A DNA stretch of 64,000 bases from a virus, in the IMG/VR virus record IMGVR_UViG_3300023257_000013, positions 45,387 to 109,386 of that record, one strand, 5' to 3'. The position numbers and the translations under genes were made by a program. Below are positions 41,155 to 49,515 of this stretch, piece by piece. Numbering within the stretch: the first letter of the stretch is position 1; each line of letters opens with the position of its first letter. The notes beneath the pieces are model-generated. The model was not told the DNA's origin, did no database searches, and worked only from the letters and a program-made list of their open reading frames with translations.

Positions 41155-41571
41155 ATGAAGGACAGATGCGGATTCGATGGGGACAACATCTTCGGCCCCC
41201 GGTTCGATGAGATGTTCAGGAAACTGGACGATCTCTTCGGGAAGGACACCCCCGAGTGGAAAAGCACCGAGGTAGGAGTACATGGGATCGTCCACGATGA
41301 CACGGGGTCCACGTACCAGGCGCTCATCCCCGGAGCCACCCGTGAGGATGTGACCATCAAGGTCGAGAAGGGGTCGCTTCAGATCGACGTCACCTACAAG
41401 CTCCCTCTCATACAAGGCGGCAAGGAACACACCTTCTCCGCCAGTGTACTGCTCGATGAGAAGTACGACACGGCCAAGATCGACGCCAAGTGTGTGAACG
41501 GTGTCCTGACCGTGAGGATCCCCTTCAGGAAGACCGCCAAGGTCCAGCCCGTCGACATCAAGGTCGGCTAA
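41155..41571 (+). CDS. Small heat-shock protein, Hsp20/alpha-crystallin family
   Basis: A 138-aa protein with a strong ribosome site (AAGGAGG before ATG 41155). A short N-terminal helix (FDEMFRKLDDLFGKD) precedes an alpha-crystallin domain: TGSTYQALIPGATREDVTIK, then VEKGSLQIDVTY, with the diagnostic VNGVLTVRIPF near residue 120 and an I-x-I/V-like C-terminal anchor (VDIKV). The length fits bacterial Hsp20. Such holdases bind unfolded proteins without ATP. It is the only plus-strand gene in this part, divergent from the MerR/VIT-VWA operon, and its end overlaps the convergent endonuclease gene by 14 bases. Myophages sometimes carry Hsp20, probably to aid capsid or tail folding or to protect takeover proteins; here co-regulation with the VIT-VWA gene is plausible. 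Confidence 0.9.
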   Translation: MKDRCGFDGDNIFGPRFDEMFRKLDDLFGKDTPEWKSTEVGVHGIVHDDTGSTYQALIPGATREDVTIKVEKGSLQIDVTYKLPLIQGGKEHTFSASVLLDEKYDTAKIDAKCVNGVLTVRIPFRKTAKVQPVDIKVG

Positions 41572-43528
41572 TCTCAGTTTGATCCTGAGCGGGACAAATC
41601 AACCTCGTCCCTAACCAAAGACCCTGTGCCTTCGCTTCAAGAACACCGAGGGAAACTAACCGTCCCTGTAGATAGGACACGTCTCGGTAGGGCTCATCCT
41701 CAGTAACCTCCAGGTAATGGAATCCGGACGAAGCCTGGACCATCTCCCGCTTAATCCGGTCACGCTCCCGTAGTGCCTCATATTCAGGCAAATAGGACTC
41801 GTCAATCATAAAAGCGTTAGGGAACGTGTAATGCTGATGACCCTGGAATTCAACTATTAGGTGGGTAGCGTCAGGGAGAAGGAAATGACCATCGAAACGG
41901 AAACGACGTCCAGTCGGAGGGTTGGTATATCTCATGGAGGACCATTCCATCTCATAGGGCACGTCACCCAAAGCCTTACTAACAGCGTCCAAACAAAGAA
42001 TTTGTCGGATATGCCGATGAAAGGTAGGCAGGCCATGCCGGTCACACTCCCTCTTGATAACGGGGTAATGATGCCCCGTCACGGACATCGCTTTACCAAT
42101 GGAAACCTTCCCGTTCTTCAGTTTGAACTGTTCCAGTAATGCCTTATCCAACCGGATCGTCCGGTCATCAGCAGCGTTCCTGACGTACCGCCGAGTCTGA
42201 GCCAACCCCAGGTCCACGATATACTTTCGCACAGTGATCCAAGAGACCCCCGTAACTTCCGTCACCCGATGATGATCAACACAGCCATCAGCATCCATAA
42301 AGGGTTCGAAATCCTTCAGGGTTAAATTAGCAGCCAACCCATTATCCCAAGGACGGTTCTCTCCAGTATAGAATTTCAACTTCCGGGCAGTTTCCGCCAA
42401 ACGAGGATCCTCTGCTGCTGTCAATCCTTTACTCCAAGAAGGCCGTCCTAACATTTTTTTGGAACTCCGGGCGATGCTCGGATGGTCCTCCTTGGTTAGT
42501 CCCTTGTTCCAACGCCCGGCATTCTCGGACATCTTCTGTCGGGTTTCATCCGACAGTCGTCGCCCTCGTAATACAGACTTGTCCCGTATTGCTGATGACA
42601 AAGCTACCATTAAGGCTTTTGGGTGTTGCTGTCGGTACCCAGGATGAGCGTTCTGTATGTGGCTAGTTAGGTTCTCCGCTCTGTACCCACACTCTAAACA
42701 AGTCACGTAATCCTCAGGTTCGAACTTGTCAGCCCATCTGGTATCCTCGGCTTTCTGTTGGCAGGAGGGACAACGACTGTCATGCATCCAACCCAAAAAC
42801 TTGGAAACGTCATGGGGCGTACCACACCCCGGACAGGTGACGGACTTAACCTCGCCTGTACCATGTCCACCATCCCTAGTCCTAGCAGCGTCAGACATTG
42901 CCCGTTCAACCTTTAGGGAACGAATCTGAACATCTCGACCATACTGAGCACGGTACTGATCCGCCGTAATCCCATGTGCCGCTTTCAAATGTCGAGCCAA
43001 AGACTTCGAACGATGACCACAGACAAGGCAGACGACGTAGTCAACCCCCTGTGTGACACTAGCCCAACGGGCTTCCCTTTGGGCATCCTGATAACGAATG
43101 TGCGCCTCGTCCCCCGCCTTTCTACGACGTCCGAAATGTCCCGCCAGACCCCCTTCCCCAACTACCTGTAAGCCACACACAGGACAAGCACGATCACAAC
43201 GGCAATTTTCACAGACGAAAGTTGTTAACTCCATGTGTGCCGTCTGATTAGCTTTCAGAACGACAGGACTATGACACTTTGAACATGCCACTGTAACGTC
43301 CTTGTACACACGAGAGTTAGCCGTAGCCCGACATGTTTTGGCAGCCGCAGCAGCCTGGAGCTTTTTGCCACGTGCGACAAAGGCATCTTCCCCAAAAGCG
43401 GCCTTCCATTTAACTCGTAAAGTGTTGGGACTCATGCCCAAACGACGAGCAACAGCTTTGAAAGGCTCCGTCGTCGCAAAAGGGTCTAGGATTTCTTCCT
43501 GAGTTGCTTTAGATCTTGGTCCACCCAT
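41558..43528 (-). CDS. Homing endonuclease: zinc fingers, NUMOD3-like motifs, Vsr-like nuclease
   Basis: About 656 aa from ATG 43528, with AGGAGGT six bases upstream (a longer GTG start at 43549 is less likely). An HTH-like start (FKAVARRLGMSPNTLRVKWK) is followed by several Cys pairs and two Ros/MucR-like fingers (YVVCLVCGHRSKSLARHLKA and YVTCLECGYRAENLTSHIQN). Next come NUMOD3-like units (LSDETRQKMSENAGRWNKGL, and a repeat LGRPSWSKGL) and helix-turn-helix segments. The C-terminal domain with FRFDGHFLLP, HLIVEFQGHQHYTFP and RERDRIKREMVQ fits the Vsr-like (EDxHD) nuclease of phage homing enzymes. It lies between the sheath gene and hsp20 with its own promoter and overlaps the hsp20 end, typical of a late-arriving mobile gene. 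Confidence 0.85.
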   Translation of the reverse strand: MGGPRSKATQEEILDPFATTEPFKAVARRLGMSPNTLRVKWKAAFGEDAFVARGKKLQAAAAAKTCRATANSRVYKDVTVACSKCHSPVVLKANQTAHMELTTFVCENCRCDRACPVCGLQVVGEGGLAGHFGRRRKAGDEAHIRYQDAQREARWASVTQGVDYVVCLVCGHRSKSLARHLKAAHGITADQYRAQYGRDVQIRSLKVERAMSDAARTRDGGHGTGEVKSVTCPGCGTPHDVSKFLGWMHDSRCPSCQQKAEDTRWADKFEPEDYVTCLECGYRAENLTSHIQNAHPGYRQQHPKALMVALSSAIRDKSVLRGRRLSDETRQKMSENAGRWNKGLTKEDHPSIARSSKKMLGRPSWSKGLTAAEDPRLAETARKLKFYTGENRPWDNGLAANLTLKDFEPFMDADGCVDHHRVTEVTGVSWITVRKYIVDLGLAQTRRYVRNAADDRTIRLDKALLEQFKLKNGKVSIGKAMSVTGHHYPVIKRECDRHGLPTFHRHIRQILCLDAVSKALGDVPYEMEWSSMRYTNPPTGRRFRFDGHFLLPDATHLIVEFQGHQHYTFPNAFMIDESYLPEYEALRERDRIKREMVQASSGFHYLEVTEDEPYRDVSYLQGRLVSLGVLEAKAQGLWLGTRLICPAQDQTEISRP

Positions 43529-43547
43529 TGAGCCACCTCCTAAATCC

Positions 43548-43576
43548 ACGATACCGGGAAATCAGGAGGTCGTCAA
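43548..43576 (-). promoter_or_regulatory. Sigma70-like promoter for the homing endonuclease
   Basis: TTGACG (43576-43571), a 17-base spacer and TATCGT (43553-43548), 20 bases before the ATG. This gives the endonuclease its own promoter just after the sheath stop at 43614. Confidence 0.5.
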
Positions 43577-43613
43577 GGATTACTAGGCTCTTTTACGCTG
43601 AATAGTGGCTGCC

Positions 43614-46600
43614 CTACAAACTTGACCTCAAATGAAAGGTGAGAATTAGGTATAATAGTGGGAATACTGGGGAATAGTACGCCTCTATCTCTGCGATTGT
43701 GGGATCGTCGGCTGAGATGTTGGCCTTGACTCCGGTGTAGGCACTGATGATCTGGGCGGCAACGAGCCGCTTGAGCATCATCGCCAACCGACCCTCGATC
43801 TGGCTCACGACACCGGGCAGGAACTTGATCCCAACGAAGTTCTCCAGGACGTTCCGGGCCTGCCGCTGCACCTCGTCTGCGATCATGATGATCGTCGGCA
43901 GCTTGGTCAGGATGTTGGACATGTCCGTGGTCAGACCGTGCCGCACCCGCAGGAACGGAGGCTTGTCTTCGAGGATCGTCACACCCTTCTGTGCCACCTG
44001 ATTGGCCTCGACCGGGTCGAGCAGGCGGGCAAGCTGGGTGAACCCGGTCAGCCGACGCCCCGTCCAGGGAGTCGCCACATCAAGGTTCGGGGACACAACC
44101 GAGCCTGCAAGAGCTGCGGCCAGGAAGGGTCCGTCCACCAGATACTCCCGCACATTGTTCAGGTTGTCCTGAACGGTGAGGGTTGCCATGTCCGGGTACA
44201 CCAGCCGCATACGGGTGCTACCCAGGGTCTGGGCCAGCGAGATTGCATCCGTGGGAAGCGTTCCCGAGACCGTACCGACGATGGCCGTCCGTTCGGACTT
44301 GTACCGGATGCTGCTCATCTTGTCACAGGAGCGACGGAGGATCTGGTACATGTCCGTCGAATCACCCCGCATCGGCGTGATGATATCGGGGGTCACGAAG
44401 CCGGGCAGCACACCTTCCATCTCCGCAATCGCTGCGGTGTAGGAGGCGACACTGGCCTGCTCACCAGTCCCTTCCTTCTGGACCTGCTTCACTCCGACCA
44501 GGACCGCACCATTCAACATCGCCAGGTAGGTGGCGAGGGACACCGGGTTGTCCGGGATGGGGGAGCCGTAGGCTGCCTCCACCGAGGACATCTTGGTGTA
44601 GAACTGAGTCGTGAAGTCCTGCTTCGTGTAGATGTAGCTGGCGTAGTACAGGTCACCGATGGAGGGCTCGTTGCCCGCACGCTCGTAGGTCTTCACCGTC
44701 GCCGTATCATCGACAGCCACGTTCACAGTGTTGGCCACCTTCATCTCCACACCGGGAATAACCCGGACCGGGATGTTGGCGTCACAGGTGAACGTCGTGG
44801 AACAGGCGACCCGGAAGATTGCCGTGGCACCCGTGGGATAGCTGATCCAGGGACCGACCTTATCCGTGCTCCAGTTCCTCGGGAGGATCGTGAAGGTCAG
44901 GCCGGTCACGTCATCGATGTAGGTCTGTCCGACCACACCGTCCTGGCCCGTACCGTTGTTGAGCACCGAGGTGGCAACGGAACCGGACCCAGCGCTGTTG
45001 CTGGAAATGACGAAGTAGCCATCCAGTGCCGGGTCACCCACCGCACCGTCGCCGTCCTCGGAGGTGAGGCCCGTGCCGTAGAACAGAGCGCTCTGCACGT
45101 TCGGGCTGGGATCCCTGACGGTCACGCTGGATGCGCTCCCCAAGGAAGCCGTCAGTGCCGGAGCGTCCTGGATGTACAGGAACTCAGCGTCGGTCTCGTC
45201 CAGGACCACCGTAGCGAATCCATAACGGACGAAGGTGTGGGTTCCACCACCGGGGACGGCGGTGGGATCCAAAGTCCAGTCGTTGAAAGTGGCAATCTGG
45301 TGACTCATCAGAGCAGATGCCAGTTTCTTGGTCTCCACCAGGGAGCGGAATGCTGCGGCACCGGAACCGAACCCGATGGAGCCGTTGGCGTTCCCAGACC
45401 CGATAACGATCTTGGCCTGCTCGTTCGTCAGGACACCCTTGAGGCGGGTGCCTGCACCTTCCTGGATAACCAGCCCGGCAGCGATGACTGCGGCTGCGTT
45501 GCCCCAGGGTGCGCCCGGAACGGCTGCCATCGCTGCAACGATCTGACCGAGAACCGAGGCGACAGCCGTGATCGGACCCAGCGCCGTGGACGTTCCCGTG
45601 GGGGTAGCGGTGAAGTTCACCTCTACCGGGGTACCGTCCAACTCAAAGAGGAAGTCGTCGTTCGCTCCCTGGGTGCCCGTACCGTCATAGAACAGAACCG
45701 CAGGCTCTGCCGTGACTGCATCCTGACCACCAATGATGCCCACGTTCCCGTACATCGTAGCGGGGTGAACAACAGCGGCGGACCCGGCGTATCCGGTGTC
45801 TCCCGTAGCCAGCCCAACGATGTCGTTTCCGACCTGGACCCCCAATTCGGTCTGGGACACCACGAAGTCGGCAGCCATGCTTCCGCCACCACCTGGCAGG
45901 AAGCGGTTGCGGAGGATGATCCGGTCATAGGGCTTGTACTCGCCGGTCACGGGGCACTCGTAGGCCCGAGCAATCGGACCCTGTACCAGGGCAGCCTGAC
46001 CACCGGCAGCGGCAGCCCCTGTGTCAAGACCCGCCAGGATTGCGAAGTCCTCAGCGGCGGTTGCTGCGTCGAGGAACTGCAAAGATCCGGCAGTGTCCAC
46101 GCCCGGAAGCTGCATGCTGAACTGCAACTGCCCATCGGCGTTCGCTGCACAGGTAATGATCAGTCCTGCGTGCGCTACCGAGGCGAGGGCTGTGACCTGA
46201 ACAGCGGTCTGTGAGGTGACCTCGGCGGCGAGAAGCGCTGCCGTGGCGAAGGGGCCATCACCCAGATCCACCGTGTTGCCAGCGGTAAACACCAGCGCAC
46301 CGGACACGTCGCCTGTGTAGACCATACGCATCTTATCATGCAGGCCAACCGCCAGTGTGACGGGACCGTCGAACTTGGTGGCTCCTGTATAGAGCGCCAC
46401 CGTGTTGGGGTTGTAGATGAAGTAGGGATCCGTGACAATCGGAGACGCTGCGGCCCATACGGGGGTCACCGTCGCCGTCTGGGTGACGCCGTCGTAGTCC
46501 GTCACGGTCACAGCCTGACCGGCGGTGCCTGCACCACCGTTGCCGACTACAATGACCCAGCCGTTGTAGTAGTCGTCCGAGGTCGCCGCTGCGGGGGGCG

Positions 46601-48923
46601 TAGCGGTAGCGCTCAACACGAGGGTACTTGCAATGGATCCACCCTGAGCCAGCCCGCCGTGCCCGCTGGCATGCTCATTAATACGGTCTGCAAAGTAGGT
46701 GGCATCCACGGCAGTCGCCGGGGGCAACACCACCGGGATGCTGACGTCGTCCACAATCAGTGTGAGGGTCTCATCCGCCGTGATCGTAACGCTCTCACCC
46801 TCCACGGAACCAACGCCGCCTTCGTATGCCAGTTCAGTTCCGACGAGGGAGGCGAAGAAGCCACCCGTGTGGGTGAGGACCGCCGAGGGGGATGCCAGAT
46901 CGAGGCCCGCCGTCGAGGTTGCCTCAATCCCATGTACCTGGACACGGAGGTGGTCGGACTGACCATCGATGAAGGCATAGGGTCCGGCACCGGAGAGGCC
47001 ATACTTGGCCGGGGATGCCTTCCGGGCTGCAAACTGGACCGTAACGATCTCGTCAACAGGCCCCGTGAAGAAGTCGCCACTCACGGACTCATAGTGGAAG
47101 TCCGGGTTCAACTCGGAACCGGAGGGGAATTCCACAGTGACTCCTACAAGAGCCGCACCCTTACTCCCTGCGGTGATTGAGGCACCGAAGATGGAAGCGC
47201 CCAGGGCGTTCTTCACGGCGTACTGACCAACACCCGAGGCACCCGCTGCCTCGTTGGCGATGGTGTAGGTGGCGTCGGTGAGAACGTTGTAGTACACGGT
47301 TGCCCACACCGAGGCACCCGGAGGAACGGCCTCCGCCAAGGTGAGGACGGAACCTTCAACCTTCAGCACTTCAACCTTGCCCCGTGCCATCGCATCCTGG
47401 ACGTCGTAGCCCCAGTAGGCCCACACGACATCAGGACGGTTGGTTGCCACGTCGATCCGATTGTTGCTGATGGTCTGGTAGAGGCTCTGACCGAGCGGTG
47501 TATCCCGCCCGTTTCCCAGCGTAGGACTCACGGGAAGCTGGAAGCTGAGGCGGGAGTCCGTGGACACACCACCAGCAGCGGACACCACCGGGGTGCATGC
47601 CCCGAGGAAGGTCCGGTTGTCCACCAGGGACAGACCGATCTGGGTGTCATCGAACGGCTCCGATCCGACCGTATTGATCCCCGCAATCACCGTGGCTGCC
47701 GTGCCCCACATGATGCGATCATCCTCAAGGATGAAGTCGGCACCCTGGGTGTAGTCGCTGACGCCTGGCACCGAACCGCACTGAGTCACCGATGTGACGG
47801 CGATGTGAGCCAGGTAATCGAACGTATCCTGCCAGGTGTTCCAGTAGTACTGGATGGACATCACCGCACCCGCTTTGGGTGCCCGAGACAGGGTCACTGC
47901 ACGGGAGGCACCGTCCACGGACGAGGGGATGACCTGGACACCATCCACCCGCACCACAACGTGGGAGGGGTCGGTCGTGGTCACACCACCGCCGGAACCG
48001 TCCACGATGGGACCTTGGAAGGTGTAGAAGGTGGAGACCCGGTTATCAGCCAGCCCAGCGATGAGGCCGAGCAGCCCGTTGGCACTCCCATCCGCTACAG
48101 ACACGCTATAGGTGGCCAGCAGGGACAGCGTAGAGTGTCCGTAGCTGTTCACGAAGGTGGTGGCCGTCAGCGTCCCCGCACGGGCCGCTGTGATCGCTGC
48201 TGCAATCTGAGCCATCGTGTAGGTGCTGCGTGCCGGAAGGGCAATGGAACGGGCCACACTGTCAACCACCAGGTTGACAACGTTGTTGGCCGCATCCACA
48301 ACCACACCACCCACCGTGATATCGCCGTGGATGTCCAGGACGGCACTGGTGGAGTTCGGGGCGTCCACGTCTGCGAGACCCGAGAGAGCCTTCACGGTCG
48401 CCAGACGGTTGGGCACCTGTTCCGACACGTCATCGGTCAGCAGGGTGTCCGTGCGATCGAAGTAGTAGGTACAGCGGACGACGTCTCCGGGCGAGGGAAC
48501 GGTTGCAAGCTGTACAAGTCCGGTGGACCCGGCCACGGAACGGACGGCGATGACCTCGTTATTGATGGTCACGGTCACGTCAGTGCGGCTTGTGGTCGTA
48601 GTGCCCGTACCGTCACCAGTGACGATGGGGTAGTTTACCACCTGGAGCTTGTCCAGGACTCCGTCCCAGGCACCCAGGGTGATCTGACCTGTGGCAGACT
48701 CAACCACGACAGCACGAAGAGACTCGTCCTCACCGACAACCCGCTGATCCACCGTGGAAGAGGAACCACGGACGATCTCCAGGTCTTGCTGGATGAGGTT
48801 CTCATTTCCCTCACCAATGATGATGGGAATCTTGAGGCTCTCCAGAGCCGATGCCAAAGGGTTTTCAAATAGTGTCGTCGTGAAAACGCCCGGAGGAGCA
48901 TAATTTTGACCAGGAAATGGCAT
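43614..48923 (-). CDS. Tail sheath protein, greatly enlarged (1769 aa)
   Basis: The ATG at 48923 follows GAGGTGG. The first ~35 residues (YAPPGVFTTTLFENPLASAL) and the last ~440 are those of contractile sheaths: SIGDLYYASYIYTKQDF, then PVSLATYLAMLNGAVLVG, VPYPD-type RLVYPDMATLT, LPTIIMIADEVQRQARNVLE and the closing AEIEAYYSPVFPLLYLILTF. T4 gp18 has 659 aa, so some 1000 residues are inserted. The insert is a string of beta-sandwich-like units with recurring DVTVTINNEV and HVVVRVDGVQVIP patterns, each ending in G-x-V-x-x-YY-type strands, and Ala/Gly/Thr-rich stretches. These probably project from the sheath surface, as domains II-IV do in T4. It surrounds the tube and contracts on infection. 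Confidence 0.88.
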   Translation of the reverse strand: MPFPGQNYAPPGVFTTTLFENPLASALESLKIPIIIGEGNENLIQQDLEIVRGSSSTVDQRVVGEDESLRAVVVESATGQITLGAWDGVLDKLQVVNYPIVTGDGTGTTTTSRTDVTVTINNEVIAVRSVAGSTGLVQLATVPSPGDVVRCTYYFDRTDTLLTDDVSEQVPNRLATVKALSGLADVDAPNSTSAVLDIHGDITVGGVVVDAANNVVNLVVDSVARSIALPARSTYTMAQIAAAITAARAGTLTATTFVNSYGHSTLSLLATYSVSVADGSANGLLGLIAGLADNRVSTFYTFQGPIVDGSGGGVTTTDPSHVVVRVDGVQVIPSSVDGASRAVTLSRAPKAGAVMSIQYYWNTWQDTFDYLAHIAVTSVTQCGSVPGVSDYTQGADFILEDDRIMWGTAATVIAGINTVGSEPFDDTQIGLSLVDNRTFLGACTPVVSAAGGVSTDSRLSFQLPVSPTLGNGRDTPLGQSLYQTISNNRIDVATNRPDVVWAYWGYDVQDAMARGKVEVLKVEGSVLTLAEAVPPGASVWATVYYNVLTDATYTIANEAAGASGVGQYAVKNALGASIFGASITAGSKGAALVGVTVEFPSGSELNPDFHYESVSGDFFTGPVDEIVTVQFAARKASPAKYGLSGAGPYAFIDGQSDHLRVQVHGIEATSTAGLDLASPSAVLTHTGGFFASLVGTELAYEGGVGSVEGESVTITADETLTLIVDDVSIPVVLPPATAVDATYFADRINEHASGHGGLAQGGSIASTLVLSATATPPAAATSDDYYNGWVIVVGNGGAGTAGQAVTVTDYDGVTQTATVTPVWAAASPIVTDPYFIYNPNTVALYTGATKFDGPVTLAVGLHDKMRMVYTGDVSGALVFTAGNTVDLGDGPFATAALLAAEVTSQTAVQVTALASVAHAGLIITCAANADGQLQFSMQLPGVDTAGSLQFLDAATAAEDFAILAGLDTGAAAAGGQAALVQGPIARAYECPVTGEYKPYDRIILRNRFLPGGGGSMAADFVVSQTELGVQVGNDIVGLATGDTGYAGSAAVVHPATMYGNVGIIGGQDAVTAEPAVLFYDGTGTQGANDDFLFELDGTPVEVNFTATPTGTSTALGPITAVASVLGQIVAAMAAVPGAPWGNAAAVIAAGLVIQEGAGTRLKGVLTNEQAKIVIGSGNANGSIGFGSGAAAFRSLVETKKLASALMSHQIATFNDWTLDPTAVPGGGTHTFVRYGFATVVLDETDAEFLYIQDAPALTASLGSASSVTVRDPSPNVQSALFYGTGLTSEDGDGAVGDPALDGYFVISSNSAGSGSVATSVLNNGTGQDGVVGQTYIDDVTGLTFTILPRNWSTDKVGPWISYPTGATAIFRVACSTTFTCDANIPVRVIPGVEMKVANTVNVAVDDTATVKTYERAGNEPSIGDLYYASYIYTKQDFTTQFYTKMSSVEAAYGSPIPDNPVSLATYLAMLNGAVLVGVKQVQKEGTGEQASVASYTAAIAEMEGVLPGFVTPDIITPMRGDSTDMYQILRRSCDKMSSIRYKSERTAIVGTVSGTLPTDAISLAQTLGSTRMRLVYPDMATLTVQDNLNNVREYLVDGPFLAAALAGSVVSPNLDVATPWTGRRLTGFTQLARLLDPVEANQVAQKGVTILEDKPPFLRVRHGLTTDMSNILTKLPTIIMIADEVQRQARNVLENFVGIKFLPGVVSQIEGRLAMMLKRLVAAQIISAYTGVKANISADDPTIAEIEAYYSPVFPLLYLILTFHLRSSL

Positions 48924-49067
48924 CTGTCCACCTCACATGTTCTCTTCAATGTTCAGCCCAAAAAATCGACACATTTAGCCACGGTCAAAACCGGGAATGG
49001 CTTATGCCCTTTCTAATGAGTCCTGGTTATTGAAGCAAAAACGGGATGGCACTGAGAAAAGAGAAGG

Positions 49068-49505
49068 CTACTTGGGAGGTTCTTCTTCCTTGTCCTGGTT
49101 CATCGCTTTGTCATTGATGGCAAGCGCTCGGTCATGAACAGCCCGCTCCTCAGCGGTCAGCACCCGGTACGTCCCATCAGGATTCCGGGAGAGGTCATAC
49201 CCGGAAGCCTCAGGGTGATGACCAAGGATGGTTCGTTTCTCCTGCAACCGCTGGTCTGCAACCTCCCACCCTTGCTGGGCGGAAGCTCCAATAGCTCGGT
49301 CGGCTTCTAGATCGTACTGCGAGACACCCGTATTTTGTGGGACCGGGCCACTCACATCCTGATGGAAGCTGCCGGTCACGTCCTCGGGGATCATCCGCTC
49401 CGCCTCCTCCCCACACTGACACTTCTTGGGGAGCAGGCGGTGCTTCACCGAAGCGTGACCCTCGAATTGAATTCCACACTGGCACTGATAGGTGTAAAGG
49501 GGCAA
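49068..49505 (-). CDS. FmdB-like zinc-ribbon protein
   Basis: Translation most likely begins at TTG 49505 (LPLYTYQCQCG), with AGAGG upstream, giving 145 aa; no in-frame ATG fits the conserved start. Two Cys pairs (YQCQCG and KKCQCGEEAERMI) form a short FmdB-type zinc ribbon in the first ~40 residues, the typical PLYTYQC opening of that family. The rest is polar and helical, ending Lys/Glu-rich. FmdB-like ribbons occur in many large phages near structural genes; their role is unproven. It starts 11 bases after the end of the 399-aa gene and is followed by a 144-base gap to the sheath gene, with no clear terminator. Confidence 0.65.
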   Translation of the reverse strand: MPLYTYQCQCGIQFEGHASVKHRLLPKKCQCGEEAERMIPEDVTGSFHQDVSGPVPQNTGVSQYDLEADRAIGASAQQGWEVADQRLQEKRTILGHHPEASGYDLSRNPDGTYRVLTAEERAVHDRALAINDKAMNQDKEEEPPK

Positions 49506-49515
49506 AGCGCACCTC

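Noticed and set aside
43938-48872. Plus-strand frames of 758, 280 and 355 codons opposite the sheath gene
   Set aside because: Composition (Gly/Arg/His-rich) and the lack of ribosome sites mark them as shadows of the sheath frame.
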